NCBI RefSeq assembly: GCF_026153515.1
Contig: NZ_CP110644.1
Coordinates: 3,749,501-3,813,500 of the forward strand
DNA length: 64,000 nt
Direction: 5' to 3'
Origin: Pseudomonas sp. KU26590
Lineage (GTDB): Bacteria > Pseudomonadota > Gammaproteobacteria > Pseudomonadales > Pseudomonadaceae
The notes under the pieces were generated by a model that searched no databases, was not told the origin of the DNA, and saw only the letters and a program-made list of their open reading frames with translations. Shown here one piece after another: positions 45,261 to 54,027 of the stretch (position 1 is its first letter; each line of letters starts with the position of its first letter). The translations under genes were made by a program, and so were the position numbers.

Positions 45261-45383
45261 GCGCTCGACTCCGTACAGGCATGCACAGCGGCATCAGATT
45301 TCTGTCTGGCACCACAAATTTGATGTGTGATCCGTTCCCCCGATAGGATGCGCTTCCCGCAATACGCCTCACGGACGAAACAT

Positions 45384-45770
45384 ATGAAAGCCATTCTCAT
45401 TGCTGTCACCGCAGCGGTTTCTGTAACTGCGACAGCTGCCCAAGCCGCCGACTTCTCAGCTGCAGAACTATGCAAGGCCACCATATCGGTCGAAATGGGG
45501 CGCAAAACAAAATCCATGAAGATGGTGAATGTAGATCCACCTGAGATTTCCTATAAGCGGCCTGACGGCGACAGCTTCAAATATCGCTGCAAGATTGAAG
45601 ACGACAGAGTGGTCTGGCGTACGTTCCTCACCGACACTCGGGAGTGGGGCCGCTGGCGCGAAAACTACGCTGCGGGCGACGCGATGACCACTTACAGCGT
45701 TGACGGCGGGATTCTGAAAATTACTAACGATCAAGCGAACCCAGCGTCCTTCAAGAAGAGCGACTTCTGA
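45384..45770 (+). CDS. Secreted periplasmic moron protein
   Basis: 128 residues from MKAILIAVTAAVSVTATAAQAADF, a clear signal peptide with an AQA-A cleavage site. The mature part is small and charged (SYKRPDGDSFKYRCKIEDDRVVW) and unrecognised. It is on the opposite strand to the late genes and has its own terminator, so it is probably expressed in the lysogen. Confidence 0.68.
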   Translation: MKAILIAVTAAVSVTATAAQAADFSAAELCKATISVEMGRKTKSMKMVNVDPPEISYKRPDGDSFKYRCKIEDDRVVWRTFLTDTREWGRWRENYAAGDAMTTYSVDGGILKITNDQANPASFKKSDF

Positions 45771-45783
45771 CAGGCTCGGGCAC

Positions 45784-45812
45784 AAAAAAGCCCGCTCGAA
45801 TGGCGGGCTTTT
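45784..45812. terminator. Bidirectional terminator
   Basis: AAAAAAGCCCGCTCGAATGGCGGGCTTTT: GCCCGC/GCGGGC stem with A-run and T-run on either side. It closes the periplasmic moron and faces leftward transcription from the regulatory region, like lambda tR'. Confidence 0.8.
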
Positions 45813-45880
45813 GGAGCAACTTGCCGAAGGCAAAATACTCAATGTGGCAAAATGATGCCGTCAGCCGTGCGGGAAGTCAA

Positions 45881-46456
45881 TTAGCTTAGCAATGTTTTTT
45901 TGGCTCTTTCCCAGTAAACGCGCAAACCCTCAACTTTTTCATTCATCGCCCGGCCTGATGACAGCTCGGGAAGCTTGTGTTCTTTCCTGATAAGCTTGCT
46001 CACCAGAGCGATCTCGTAACCGGAATATCCAGTGATGTTTACACAATGATCTTGGTAACTTTCCGGGTCAGATTGTCGCTCTAAAACATCGCTGGCGAGA
46101 TCAAGCGCCAGCGCCCTCTCAGTTTTCAGCCAAGCAAGCTTGGATAGCACTTTCCCATTGAAATATTCAAGTTTAGCATCGGCTAAATCTAAGTCTGGCG
46201 GGTAGCACCATTCGGAACTCGAATAATAGGTCGGGTCGCCATCGTATTTTTTAATTTTCTGATGGCATCGGCTGACGTAACGATCAAGAATACCTACGAG
46301 TCCAATGGCGTTCAAAGTAGCTTCGGCTTTGTACTTCCTAGCGTCCTTTCGGCTTTCTTTTAGCCATTGCAAACCCTGTGAGACTACTGCCGACAACAGC
46401 CCGCTCGCGAGCACAATCTTTGAAATATCCCACCAACCTATCGAAACTTGATCCAT
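45881..46456 (-). CDS. Membrane-anchored hypothetical protein
   Basis: 191 residues. One N-terminal hydrophobic segment (ISKIVLASGLLSAVVSQGLQWL) then a mostly helical soluble domain (LNAIGLVGILDRYVSRCHQKIKK). It lies between the putative late regulator and the holins. AT-richer than its neighbours; probably another moron. Function unknown. Confidence 0.62.
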   Translation of the reverse strand: MDQVSIGWWDISKIVLASGLLSAVVSQGLQWLKESRKDARKYKAEATLNAIGLVGILDRYVSRCHQKIKKYDGDPTYYSSSEWCYPPDLDLADAKLEYFNGKVLSKLAWLKTERALALDLASDVLERQSDPESYQDHCVNITGYSGYEIALVSKLIRKEHKLPELSSGRAMNEKVEGLRVYWERAKKTLLS

Positions 46457-46465
46457 CTTGATCGG

Positions 46466-47047
46466 CTAAGCCGCCTCCTTCATCCTATAAATTACAGCCC
46501 CAACAGGACTGAGCGCCATGCCATCGAGATCCTCGCAACACTCGAATATTAGCGTTATAACAGGCTCCCAGTCGCGCGCCCAGGCACTGGACTCAAGGCG
46601 CACCCCATACTCGGCCATCAGCCAACCACGAAAACCCTCCGGCTTGATCAGCGGATCCTCGTTGGCCGACTGCCCGCCCTGATGCATGTAGCGGTACCGG
46701 AACATCACGCCCTTCACCACGTACTCCAGCTTCTCGCGCTTGGCAGCAGTCATGCGCTTGGACTTCGAGACCACCATTCCAAACACGACCTCTTCCGCGG
46801 CCTCGCGGATATCGTCGTCCCGATTGGCCGCATACATGTATTCGCCGAACACGCGGACCTGGGGATGGAGCCTGGCGATCGCCGATTGGATGTGCCCGGC
46901 CAACGCGCTGTGGATGGCGTGGTTCGCAGTGGGGCCGCGTTTCGTGCTCTGGACGACAACCCCGAGCTGCACCACGTCCGAACTCTGTCCCGGCGCCGGG
47001 TTGTAAGTGCAGTCATGCCATGCCTGACGTGCGGAAAAGATGTTCAT
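46466..47047 (-). CDS. Unknown protein in the position of antiterminator Q
   Basis: 193 residues (MNIFSARQAWHDCTYNPAPGQSSDVVQLGVVVQSTKRGPT...). There is no zinc finger or clear DNA-binding motif. It is the last gene of the leftward early operon, coupled to ninG (ATGA), exactly where lambda carries Q. A late-gene regulator role is inferred from position alone. Confidence 0.6.
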   Translation of the reverse strand: MNIFSARQAWHDCTYNPAPGQSSDVVQLGVVVQSTKRGPTANHAIHSALAGHIQSAIARLHPQVRVFGEYMYAANRDDDIREAAEEVVFGMVVSKSKRMTAAKREKLEYVVKGVMFRYRYMHQGGQSANEDPLIKPEGFRGWLMAEYGVRLESSAWARDWEPVITLIFECCEDLDGMALSPVGAVIYRMKEAA

Positions 47048-47640
47048 CCTGCTCCCCTCTTCAATGCTCTGGTCAGTTCGCGGTACTGCGCAGTCAGCGC
47101 CTTCAGGTCACTGACTGTGTATTTCTTCGGCGCATGCGGCCCTTCCAGCCACGCGACTTTCTCCGCGCCGATGCGCTGCACCAGGCTGATCCGGTAGTTC
47201 ACGATGTCGCCCGACTTGTGCGTGTTGCATGGCGAGCACTGCAGGTGGCAGTTCAGCGGTTCGAAGCGCAGCTCTGGCGCGCTCGCGACTGTGCGGTAGT
47301 GCCCGGCGTCGTTCTTGCCCTGATGAAAGCGGCCACAACTGATGCAAGGCTGACCGGCGTCGCGGGCGCGCACCCAAGCGTTGAAGGCTGTCTGCGTGTC
47401 CTTCATGTGCTCGGATCTCGACTTCAACTTTTCCTTGCGGGCCTTGATCTCCCGGCGCTCGACCTGGGCGAGCGACTTGCGAGCTTTGTCTTGGTTCGTA
47501 ACAGCAATGGCCAGGCCGCATTGCCAAGTGCACACCTTCTGGCCCAGTTGGAATGGAACGAACTCAGATGTGCATACGGGATTGGCGCACTGGCGTTTTC
47601 TGCGCGTCAGCAGTGACTTCTTAGCTGCCTGTCCGATCAC
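47044..47640 (-). CDS. ninG: NinG/Rap recombination nuclease
   Basis: 198 residues. Zinc-binding clusters CANPVC...CTWQC and then CISCGRFHQGKNDAGHYRT...HLQCSPCNTHKSGD form the NinG/HNH-like domain. Rap/NinG is a Holliday-junction or D-loop endonuclease of the Red pathway. Coupled at both ends by overlapping stop/start codons. Confidence 0.88.
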   Translation of the reverse strand: MIGQAAKKSLLTRRKRQCANPVCTSEFVPFQLGQKVCTWQCGLAIAVTNQDKARKSLAQVERREIKARKEKLKSRSEHMKDTQTAFNAWVRARDAGQPCISCGRFHQGKNDAGHYRTVASAPELRFEPLNCHLQCSPCNTHKSGDIVNYRISLVQRIGAEKVAWLEGPHAPKKYTVSDLKALTAQYRELTRALKRGAG

Positions 47641-47735
47641 AACTCACCTCCAGACCATCGGCGGCCGGGAGGCAAGTCATGAAGATGCGCGAGCATTGCG
47701 CCGGCCTGATGGAAGACCTTGGCCAACTCAGTCAT
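47637..47735 (-). CDS. 32-residue ORF between ninB and ninG
   Basis: MTELAKVFHQAGAMLAHLHD then LPPGRRWSGGEL. The ATG overlaps the end of ninB and the stop overlaps the ninG ATG by four bases, so the ORF exactly bridges the two genes. This fit supports a translated coupling peptide, though it may have no function of its own. Confidence 0.5.
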   Translation of the reverse strand: MTELAKVFHQAGAMLAHLHDLPPGRRWSGGEL

Positions 47736-48129
47736 ACCGACCAGCCCACAGATCAGCCTGCGTCCACCGCACCCCATGCTCCGCGCCAAACGCATGCATG
47801 ACTTCGAACAGATCGCTGAACCACTGCTGCGACTGCTTGCGGGTGGAGATGCCCAGCACCACAAACCCGCCATCAAGCCCGGGCACCGCGCGTTGCTTCT
47901 CGACCGAGGCGCTGAACACGTGTTTCCAGTCCTCATCCGAGAGCTTCTTGCCGTACCAGTCGACCTGCTGAGACACGTCGCGCAGCATCGCCCACATCTT
48001 GCGATTGCTGATGTCCGGGCGTTTCTCGTCCTTGATCACAACCAGCTTCGGCTTGGACAGATCGGTACCGTGCAGATAGCCCATGATGCGGGCGATATCG
48101 GCAGGCGACTTGAGCGCGAATTCAGTCAT
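47728..48129 (-). CDS. ninB: NinB/Orf recombination mediator
   Basis: 133 residues. ARIMGYLHGTDLSKPKLVVIKDEKRPDISNRKMWAMLRDVSQQVDWYGKKLSDEDWKHVFSAS is the NinB signature. Lambda Orf binds single-stranded DNA and SSB and replaces RecFOR. It is in the usual nin-region position. Confidence 0.9.
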   Translation of the reverse strand: MTEFALKSPADIARIMGYLHGTDLSKPKLVVIKDEKRPDISNRKMWAMLRDVSQQVDWYGKKLSDEDWKHVFSASVEKQRAVPGLDGGFVVLGISTRKQSQQWFSDLFEVMHAFGAEHGVRWTQADLWAGRYD

Positions 48130-48329
48130 GGTGCAGCCTGCAGAGTCTGGATCTGCGCACGCAGGGCTTCGACTTCGGTGATCAGCCCAAGCACCACCGC
48201 TGGATTCGCGGCAGCAATGTACTCCAGGTCTTCAAGCTCTATGCCCGCGACCACTTCGCCAGGTTGAAACCAGTTCGCGGGGTTGACCTGTCCCTGAGCC
48301 AGCGCCTTCAACTTCGAATAGTCACCCAT
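48126..48329 (-). CDS. Small hypothetical protein of the replication-nin region
   Basis: 67 residues from MGDYSKLKALAQGQVNPANWF; the ATG overlaps the previous stop (TGATG). A C-terminal heptad-like helix (VLGLITEVEALRAQIQTLQ) suggests an oligomer. The family is unnamed but typical for Pseudomonas prophages. Confidence 0.65.
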   Translation of the reverse strand: MGDYSKLKALAQGQVNPANWFQPGEVVAGIELEDLEYIAAANPAVVLGLITEVEALRAQIQTLQAAP

Positions 48330-49147
48330 CAAACACTCTCCTTGCCGCGCTGCGACTCCCAGGTGAACAGCACCAGCTTCCCGCCGTTCTCGCGCAGTCG
48401 ATCCACGACGCGATCGCCCATGTAGATCGGCAGCTCGTCCCTGCCACGGTTGGAAATCACGATGGTGGGTTTCATCGCCTCGTAGCGTGAGTTGATCAGT
48501 TCGAACATCACCGTCCTCTCGAACTCGGTCACGTTCTGAACGCCCACCTCGTCGAGAATCAGCAGGTCCGGGGACTCGAAGAGCGCGTAGGCCTGCACTT
48601 CGGTGTGAGGGCTGTCGCTGCCGAAGGAAGCCTTGACGTGGCGGAACGCCGAACTGGCCGTCAGGTACAGCGCTGTCATGCCCAGGCGGCGTATCACGTG
48701 GTTGCCGATCGCCGTCGCCAGGTGAGTTTTCCCGGTGCCGACGGTCCCGAGCAGCATCAGGCTGCGGCCCATCCGGGCATGTGCGGGGAAGTTCTCGGCG
48801 TAATCCGTGCAGATCCGCAGCGCACTGGCTTGCCCTTCCCCGTCAACACGGAATCCAGCCAGTGACCGGTCCGCAAAGCGGCGCGGAATGCAGGAGCGCC
48901 CTACCCGGCCCTCGATCGACCGCCGCAAGTTGTCGCGAATCAGCCTTTGCTGTTCCCGGCGCGTGTCTTCAGCGCGGTTGGCCGCATTGCAGCGGTTGCA
49001 GCCATGCCAGGCAGCTGACCGGGCTTTGCCCAGACCGGTCAGGTGATCGGTGTATTCGCCGTGGGTGGCGCAGCTGCGCTTTTCGGACTTGAGCACTTGG
49101 CCCAGCGTTCCGACCAAGCTCACAATCTCAGATGCGGTACGAGCCAT
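48329..49147 (-). CDS. DnaC-like helicase loader (lambda P role)
   Basis: 272 residues. An N-terminal Cys/His region (CATHGEYTDHL...HGCNRCNAAN) may bind zinc. The AAA+ core has Walker A (LLGTVGTGKTHLA), Walker B (DLLILDEVG) and a sensor region (PTIVISNRG). It loads the host DnaB helicase at the phage origin. It overlaps the replication initiator gene by 20 bases. Confidence 0.87.
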   Translation of the reverse strand: MARTASEIVSLVGTLGQVLKSEKRSCATHGEYTDHLTGLGKARSAAWHGCNRCNAANRAEDTRREQQRLIRDNLRRSIEGRVGRSCIPRRFADRSLAGFRVDGEGQASALRICTDYAENFPAHARMGRSLMLLGTVGTGKTHLATAIGNHVIRRLGMTALYLTASSAFRHVKASFGSDSPHTEVQAYALFESPDLLILDEVGVQNVTEFERTVMFELINSRYEAMKPTIVISNRGRDELPIYMGDRVVDRLRENGGKLVLFTWESQRGKESV

Positions 49148-49973
49148 CGGCGTTCGCCTCCCCGAGGTTGGCGCGGTGATCGATCTGGCCCAGCGCGGTG
49201 TGGCGGGACGGTGCGGCGTGGGCGTGACCGCCGATGCGGCGGGTAACCCAGTCCACCTCGAAGCCTTGCCACCCTGAGTCCACGGCGATGGTCAGCGCCT
49301 GCTCGGCGCCGATGCCGAAAGCCTTGCAGCCGGAAAGTTTGGTGTTCAGGGCAGACCAGATGCGTGCGGTAACCGGCGCCCGCTTGGCCTTCCGCACGGC
49401 GAGGTAATCGTCCAGCAGCGGCTCGGGAATTCCGTGGGGGTTGGCGGCGAGCATGTCGCGCTTGCCGAACGGTTTCTTGCGTTCGGGTTTCTCAGCCGAC
49501 GGCTGCTGCGGGGGGCAAGTAACCTCTTCCGAAGGAAGAGTTACTTTGGGGTTAGATTTCTTGGAATAGAGAAGGGAGTCGTCGGTTTTGGTCTGACTCG
49601 CGAAAAGTACGACTCGGCCCATTTGATCCGAGTCAGACCGGTTGATCCGACTCGGACGTTCGGCATAAACCCATTCCTTCGTGTCGCAAAGCCCGATGTC
49701 ACCGCGCGACCCGCCCTCTCGATAAATGACCCTGCGCTTGAGCAGATGACTGATCGCCTTGGATGCGACGTCAGGATGCAGGTGAGTGGCTTTGGCGACG
49801 TCTGTGGCCTTGATCCTTAACGCACCCGTCTGGAAGTTGATCGTGGCCTTGGCGATGAACAGCGCGACCTTCAGCTCCCGGCCTGGCAAGTCGATGGCCA
49901 TCAAGGCGTCCATCAAAGCGTTGTCCATCCGGGTAAACCCTCGGGACTTGTCAAAGGAGACGATGTTTGTCAT
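49128..49973 (-). CDS. Replication initiator, lambda O N-terminal type
   Basis: 281 residues. The N terminus GFTRMDNALMDALMAIDLPGRELKVALFIAKATINFQ is the phage O winged-helix domain (origin binding). A low-complexity middle follows, then a helical C-terminal part that would contact the helicase loader. In lambda the origin lies inside the gene; iterons were not resolved here by eye. Confidence 0.82.
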   Translation of the reverse strand: MTNIVSFDKSRGFTRMDNALMDALMAIDLPGRELKVALFIAKATINFQTGALRIKATDVAKATHLHPDVASKAISHLLKRRVIYREGGSRGDIGLCDTKEWVYAERPSRINRSDSDQMGRVVLFASQTKTDDSLLYSKKSNPKVTLPSEEVTCPPQQPSAEKPERKKPFGKRDMLAANPHGIPEPLLDDYLAVRKAKRAPVTARIWSALNTKLSGCKAFGIGAEQALTIAVDSGWQGFEVDWVTRRIGGHAHAAPSRHTALGQIDHRANLGEANADGSYRI

Positions 49974-50036
49974 GATTTTTCTCGCTTACCGTTTTGATCA
50001 AACCGCCCTGCCCGGCGGTTTTTTTATGTCCGAAAT

Positions 50037-50468
50037 TCAGGCTGCCCGAACCGACGCGTCCATCACGTCCAGGCTCTTGCGAACGTGGTCGATCTCGACG
50101 CGGATCTGGGATTTCTCGAAGGTGCTGACGTGGTTGTCGCCCAGTGCCTGATGAACCGCGATCGTCAGATCGGCGACCTCCTTGCCGACGTTGATCAACG
50201 ACGCAGTCAGCGCCTGAGGCGGCGGCGTGACTCTGGGGACGATGTCGAAGCCGAACTCATTCGCCAGCGCAGCCAGCACGCTCCGGCGGCCGGCATCGGA
50301 CAGATGCGTGAGCACCTGGCCGAACATTTCCAGGTTCATGCGGTGCGCTTCCCTGTTTGGGTTTGCGCAGTCCAACAACCGCGTTTCGTTTACGCCTATA
50401 CGCTTGGCCAGCGCGGTACCGCCGCCGGCCTTCACCTCGCGGTGAAGCGTTCTTTCAAAATCTTCCAT
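50037..50468 (-). CDS. CII-like phage regulator
   Basis: 143 residues from MEDFERTLHREVKAGGGTALAKRIGVNETRLLDCANP, with GAGG eight bases before the ATG. The N-terminal helix-turn-helix and the following RMNLEMFGQVLTHLSDAGRRSVLAALANEFGF fit the phage regulatory CII family. It sits between cro and O, as in lambda, and would promote establishment of lysogeny. Confidence 0.75.
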   Translation of the reverse strand: MEDFERTLHREVKAGGGTALAKRIGVNETRLLDCANPNREAHRMNLEMFGQVLTHLSDAGRRSVLAALANEFGFDIVPRVTPPPQALTASLINVGKEVADLTIAVHQALGDNHVSTFEKSQIRVEIDHVRKSLDVMDASVRAA

Positions 50469-50706
50469 TGCGAAAACCTCTTTTTTTCTCGCGTGGTGAA
50501 GTGCCACCAGTTACCTGATCATTGGCCTGTGACTTGCTCGCTTGGGTACCAGTGAACGACTCATCCAAACCCAGAGCGTGCAACGTGACATACGCTGCGT
50601 CCCCTTCGAGACCCGCCCTGCCCTTGATCTCAAGGCACGTCGGATCACCTTATGCGGAGGCAAGTGAAGCGCATGAGGCGCCGATCTGACCGGCTCTTTG
50701 GGGTTT

Positions 50707-50761
50707 CGAACTGCCGCCTGAACGTTCTCGCTCAGCGCAAGCACGTTCAGGCGGCAGTTCG
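50707..50761. repeat. 19-base-pair perfect inverted repeat over the cro stop codon
   Basis: Two perfect 19-base arms (50707-50725 and 50743-50761) surround a 17-base loop. The right arm contains the last codons and TGA of cro. No T-run follows on either strand, so it is not a simple terminator. It sits where lambda has nutR/tR1. Confidence 0.75.
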
Positions 50762-50953
50762 CTGGGGCGCGAATTGGCATGGGAACGGACGAACTTCCTC
50801 GGCGGTCAGCCTCCCGTTTTCGTGCTCGATAACGAGAATTTCCCGGGCAGCCTTGAGGGCTTTTGAAATAGCTGGAGCGCTGACGCCAAGACCTTTGGCC
50901 ACTGCGGACTGACCCATTCGCTCGACCAGCTCTGGCAATGGGATCTTTTTCAT
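50747..50953 (-). CDS. cro: Cro-like repressor
   Basis: 68 residues (MKKIPLPELVERMGQSAVAKGLGVSAPAISKALKAAREI...). The helix-turn-helix QSAVAKGLGVSAPAISKAL and C-terminal strand are like lambda Cro. It is transcribed leftward from a promoter with -35 TTGCTC (51008-51013) and -10 TAATAT (50985-50990), overlapped by CI/Cro operators. Confidence 0.82.
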   Translation of the reverse strand: MKKIPLPELVERMGQSAVAKGLGVSAPAISKALKAAREILVIEHENGRLTAEEVRPFPCQFAPQRTAA

Positions 50954-50984
50954 TTCTCTGCCTCGACAAGCGGTTTGTGTGCAG

Positions 50985-51050
50985 ATATTAACCGGCGGTT
51001 AGCTTCTGAGCAACACCGCCGGTTAGCGCAAATAATGTAACCAACGGTTA
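50985..51050. promoter_or_regulatory. Right operator region with three CI/Cro sites and the cro promoter
   Basis: Three 13-base sites are spaced 24-25 bases apart centre to centre: TAACCGGCGGTTA (50989-51001), ACACCGCCGGTTA (51013-51025) and TAACCAACGGTTA (51038-51050). The leftward promoter TTGCTC-N17-TAATAT has the first site inside its spacer and -10. The rightward cI promoter must lie over the other two. Confidence 0.8.
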
Positions 51051-51060
51051 AATTTCGCGC

Positions 51061-51933
51061 ATGAGTAAAAAGAAAGAATTATCCCCGGAGCTGAAAGCCG
51101 AGTGCGACGCCGCCAAGGCGCTATTCGTGTCGAGAAAGAATGCCCTCGGGCTCACGCAAGCGAGCCTCGCGGAGTCAGCTGACATCTCGGCCGCAGCAGT
51201 CGCCATGTACCTGAACGGCACCAACCCCCTGAACGCGAAATTCGCAGTAGTGTTTTCGCGTTTGCTCGGTGTGCCGGTAGAGAAATTCAGCAAGCGTCTC
51301 GCCAGAGAAATCAGCGGTCTGACCGTTGCCACTGAGCAGGTAGTTGAACTTGGGGGAAGCGCTACCGCCTCGGATCTGGTCCGGCAGATGTTGGCTAAGC
51401 AAGGCAAAAGTCTGAGCGATGAGGCGAAGAAATCGCTACTTGTTGCTGCTGAATCGGCTGATCGAGGAGTAGGCACCCAGCGCGGCCCTTACAGTCCTGG
51501 AGCTGTTGGAGACGAGGTCTGGATCTCGCATTATGACGTGCGTGCAGCGATGGGTGGCGCACCCAGTTCCCACGCTTATCCCGAAACGTTGCAAGAGGTC
51601 CGCGTCAGCCCCCAGCAGCTTCGTGAAATGGGTGTCGAGTTCAAAGAGCCGGATAATTTGCGAATAGTTACAGGCTGGGGGCAGTCAATGTCGCCAACCA
51701 TAAGGCATCGCGACTCGCTGCTGACAGATATGAGCGTCCGAGAATTCACAGCTGACGGAATTTACATTTTCTCCTGGCAAGGCCGCCTGTATATCAAGCG
51801 TCTGCAATGGCTTGGCGACGAGCAGCTAAACATGATATCGGACAATACCCGGCACCAGCCGCAGACGATTTTGGCGGGAGATACCCATATTCAAGGGCGG
51901 GTGCTGCTGGTGTGGAACGCTCACCTGCTGTGA
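51061..51933 (+). CDS. cI: CI-like prophage repressor with S24 autoprotease
   Basis: 290 residues. The N-terminal Xre helix-turn-helix (LGLTQASLAESADISAAAVAMYLNGTNPL) binds the operators; a linker follows. The C-terminal S24 domain has the serine in GWGQSMSPTIRHRD and the lysine in RLYIKRLQW. Cleavage stimulated by RecA would lift repression. It is transcribed away from cro, toward the ATPase/nuclease gene. Confidence 0.88.
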   Translation: MSKKKELSPELKAECDAAKALFVSRKNALGLTQASLAESADISAAAVAMYLNGTNPLNAKFAVVFSRLLGVPVEKFSKRLAREISGLTVATEQVVELGGSATASDLVRQMLAKQGKSLSDEAKKSLLVAAESADRGVGTQRGPYSPGAVGDEVWISHYDVRAAMGGAPSSHAYPETLQEVRVSPQQLREMGVEFKEPDNLRIVTGWGQSMSPTIRHRDSLLTDMSVREFTADGIYIFSWQGRLYIKRLQWLGDEQLNMISDNTRHQPQTILAGDTHIQGRVLLVWNAHLL

Positions 51934-52038
51934 GAAACCTTAGATACTAGGAAAAACTTCGCAGCGGCCTGTTTAGTAAAAGATAAGGCTGCGTCTTAAA
52001 GGTAATTTTCAGAATTCTTCAAGGATAGCAGGTTGACT

Positions 52039-54027
52039 ATGGATTTCGTCGCAAAGGATTTTTCTGGATTAAACTCGATTACCCACAGTGGTATCACCAA
52101 ACATTTTAAAAATGTCGCACCATGTCAAGCGCTTGCAGAGCTCGTGTGGAATGGTCTAGACGCAGGCGCGTCCAAGATAGATGTGTTGGTCGAAAGCACC
52201 GATACCGGTGGGACAATTTCAGTGACCATCGTGGACAACGGCAGCGGAATCAACTTCAATAAGCCAGATGATAATTTCCGTCGGTTCAATGACTCGTTGA
52301 AAAAGGACTCTTTTGACTCTCACGGATCTCAAGGTCGCGGTCGATTGGCATTTCACAAAATATGCAACACCGCTACCTGGCATACTCGTTACGAAAATGT
52401 TGATGCAAAAATACAGGTTTTTAGTAGCAATTTAAGTGCTGTCAGCGGGACAACCATTAGTGCGAGCGAGCAACTCATCGCGCTAGCAGGAGCCGAGTCC
52501 GGCACGTGTGTTACGCTTAGCCACTTCGATAAGAACTTACCTCCAACAGGTTCGATAATCCATGAGTTCAGCAAGGAGTTTGGGGCGCATTTAGTGTTGA
52601 TGCCGCAAAAAGAAATCACCGTAAACGGTGATAAAGTTCTTCCCCAGCCTCATACAAAGTCGTCAACTCTTATCCAGACGAAGCTGGCAAGTTTCGATGT
52701 AGACCTAATTCAGTGGGAGGATAAACCTGGCGCTGAGAAATCGTTTCTGTATTTCGTGTCTCGAAAACTCAAAACAATATATAAACAATATAGCAGCCTC
52801 AACAAAAAGCGGGATTACTATACTTCTGTTTTCGTAAAATCCTCATTCCTCGAACGTTACGTGAAAGAAGAGGGAGCCTTGTCTGAGCCATTCGACGCAT
52901 TTCTAGTTTCCGAGGACTATAGAATACTCATTAGGGAAATGAATGGCTTCCTGCGGACAAGCTACGCAAATTTCCTGATCGGCAAAGCTCAGGAACAGGT
53001 AGATGCGTTCGAAAAGGCAGGTGACTTTCCAGACTATGATGCGTTGGACGTAGCAGAATCAAAATGGCGTCTATCCCATGTCAAGGAAATAGTTAAGGCT
53101 GTTTTAATTCGCGAGCCAAGACTTTTCGTCGGAGGCAACAAACGCCAGCGGCGATTAATTATTCGATTGTTAGACAAGCTCTCGGTCTCAAGCGAGAATA
53201 GCGGAATATTCGAAGTGCTCGAAAGCGTACTCAATCTGGATGCCGCCGCCATGAAGCAGCTCGCTGATCAATTGAAAAAAACGAAGCTTGACAACATCAT
53301 ACAGACTATCGAAATCCTCCAGCACCGGGAGCTAGCCGTTTGCCAGTTGAAGGAAATTATGAATGTTCATTACAAGGATGTTTTGGAGACACCAGATCTT
53401 CAAAAAATTATCGAAAACAACACTTGGTTGTTTGGACCGGCCTACGAGATTCTCGGAGCTGAAGAAGACACTTTCACCACAACCGCCAAAAACCTGAGAT
53501 CAAAAGTCAAAGATATCACTGCAATTGAGCTGGCCGATCTCGCTAGCGGAGTTGATATTGATGGCGCTAACCGGCAGGTTGATCTATTGCTGGTGCGCAA
53601 GAAGCTACAGTTTGATGCAAAAGGACGCAGATTTTTCCGATGCGTAATCGTTGAAATCAAACGTCCGGGCGTATCTCTTAATAACAAGCATTTGAATCAG
53701 CTTGATGAATATGCTGCGATCTTGAGTCATTACCCAGAATTCAACAGCGAACTAACTAGGTTTGAATTGATTTTAATAGGTCGTAGCATTTCTAAAGGAG
53801 CGTACTCGATTCATAGCCGCCTAAAGAGTTCGGAGATTCACGGCGAGCCAGGACTCCTTACGAATGACAACAAGATTAAGACATATATCAAAACTTGGCC
53901 TACCATCTTTGATGAATTTGAAATCACCAACGATTACCTCTTGGACAACCTGAAAACGCAGCGAGCCTCTCTATCTTCAAGATCGAAGGAGGAGCTTCTA
54001 GAAAGTCTGCAAAAAGAATCAGTTTGA
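52039..54027 (+). CDS. GHKL ATPase fused to a Shedu-like PD-(D/E)XK nuclease; probable exclusion/defence gene
   Basis: 662 residues from MDFVAKDFSGL (AGG seven bases upstream; a TTG two codons earlier is possible). Residues 25-160 are a GHKL (Hsp90/MutL/MORC-type) ATPase: N-box ELVWNGLDAGASKI, G1 VDNGSGI, G2 GSQGRGRLAF. A mostly helical middle follows. Residues from about 455 look like DUF4263/Shedu: DLQKIIENNTWLFGPAYEIL, then QVDLLL (Asp), CVIVEIKRP (Glu-x-Lys) and LNQLDEYAAIL. The gene is clearly AT-richer than its neighbours. It lies directly downstream of cI and before the second operator, the place of lambda rexAB. Anti-phage function is inferred. Confidence 0.8.
   Translation: MDFVAKDFSGLNSITHSGITKHFKNVAPCQALAELVWNGLDAGASKIDVLVESTDTGGTISVTIVDNGSGINFNKPDDNFRRFNDSLKKDSFDSHGSQGRGRLAFHKICNTATWHTRYENVDAKIQVFSSNLSAVSGTTISASEQLIALAGAESGTCVTLSHFDKNLPPTGSIIHEFSKEFGAHLVLMPQKEITVNGDKVLPQPHTKSSTLIQTKLASFDVDLIQWEDKPGAEKSFLYFVSRKLKTIYKQYSSLNKKRDYYTSVFVKSSFLERYVKEEGALSEPFDAFLVSEDYRILIREMNGFLRTSYANFLIGKAQEQVDAFEKAGDFPDYDALDVAESKWRLSHVKEIVKAVLIREPRLFVGGNKRQRRLIIRLLDKLSVSSENSGIFEVLESVLNLDAAAMKQLADQLKKTKLDNIIQTIEILQHRELAVCQLKEIMNVHYKDVLETPDLQKIIENNTWLFGPAYEILGAEEDTFTTTAKNLRSKVKDITAIELADLASGVDIDGANRQVDLLLVRKKLQFDAKGRRFFRCVIVEIKRPGVSLNNKHLNQLDEYAAILSHYPEFNSELTRFELILIGRSISKGAYSIHSRLKSSEIHGEPGLLTNDNKIKTYIKTWPTIFDEFEITNDYLLDNLKTQRASLSSRSKEELLESLQKESV

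Noticed and set aside
50511..50969. Minus-strand frame of about 150 codons overlapping cro
   Set aside because: Arg/Ser-rich shadow frame of the cro region; the repeat inside it comes from the inverted repeat, and Cro is the convincing product.
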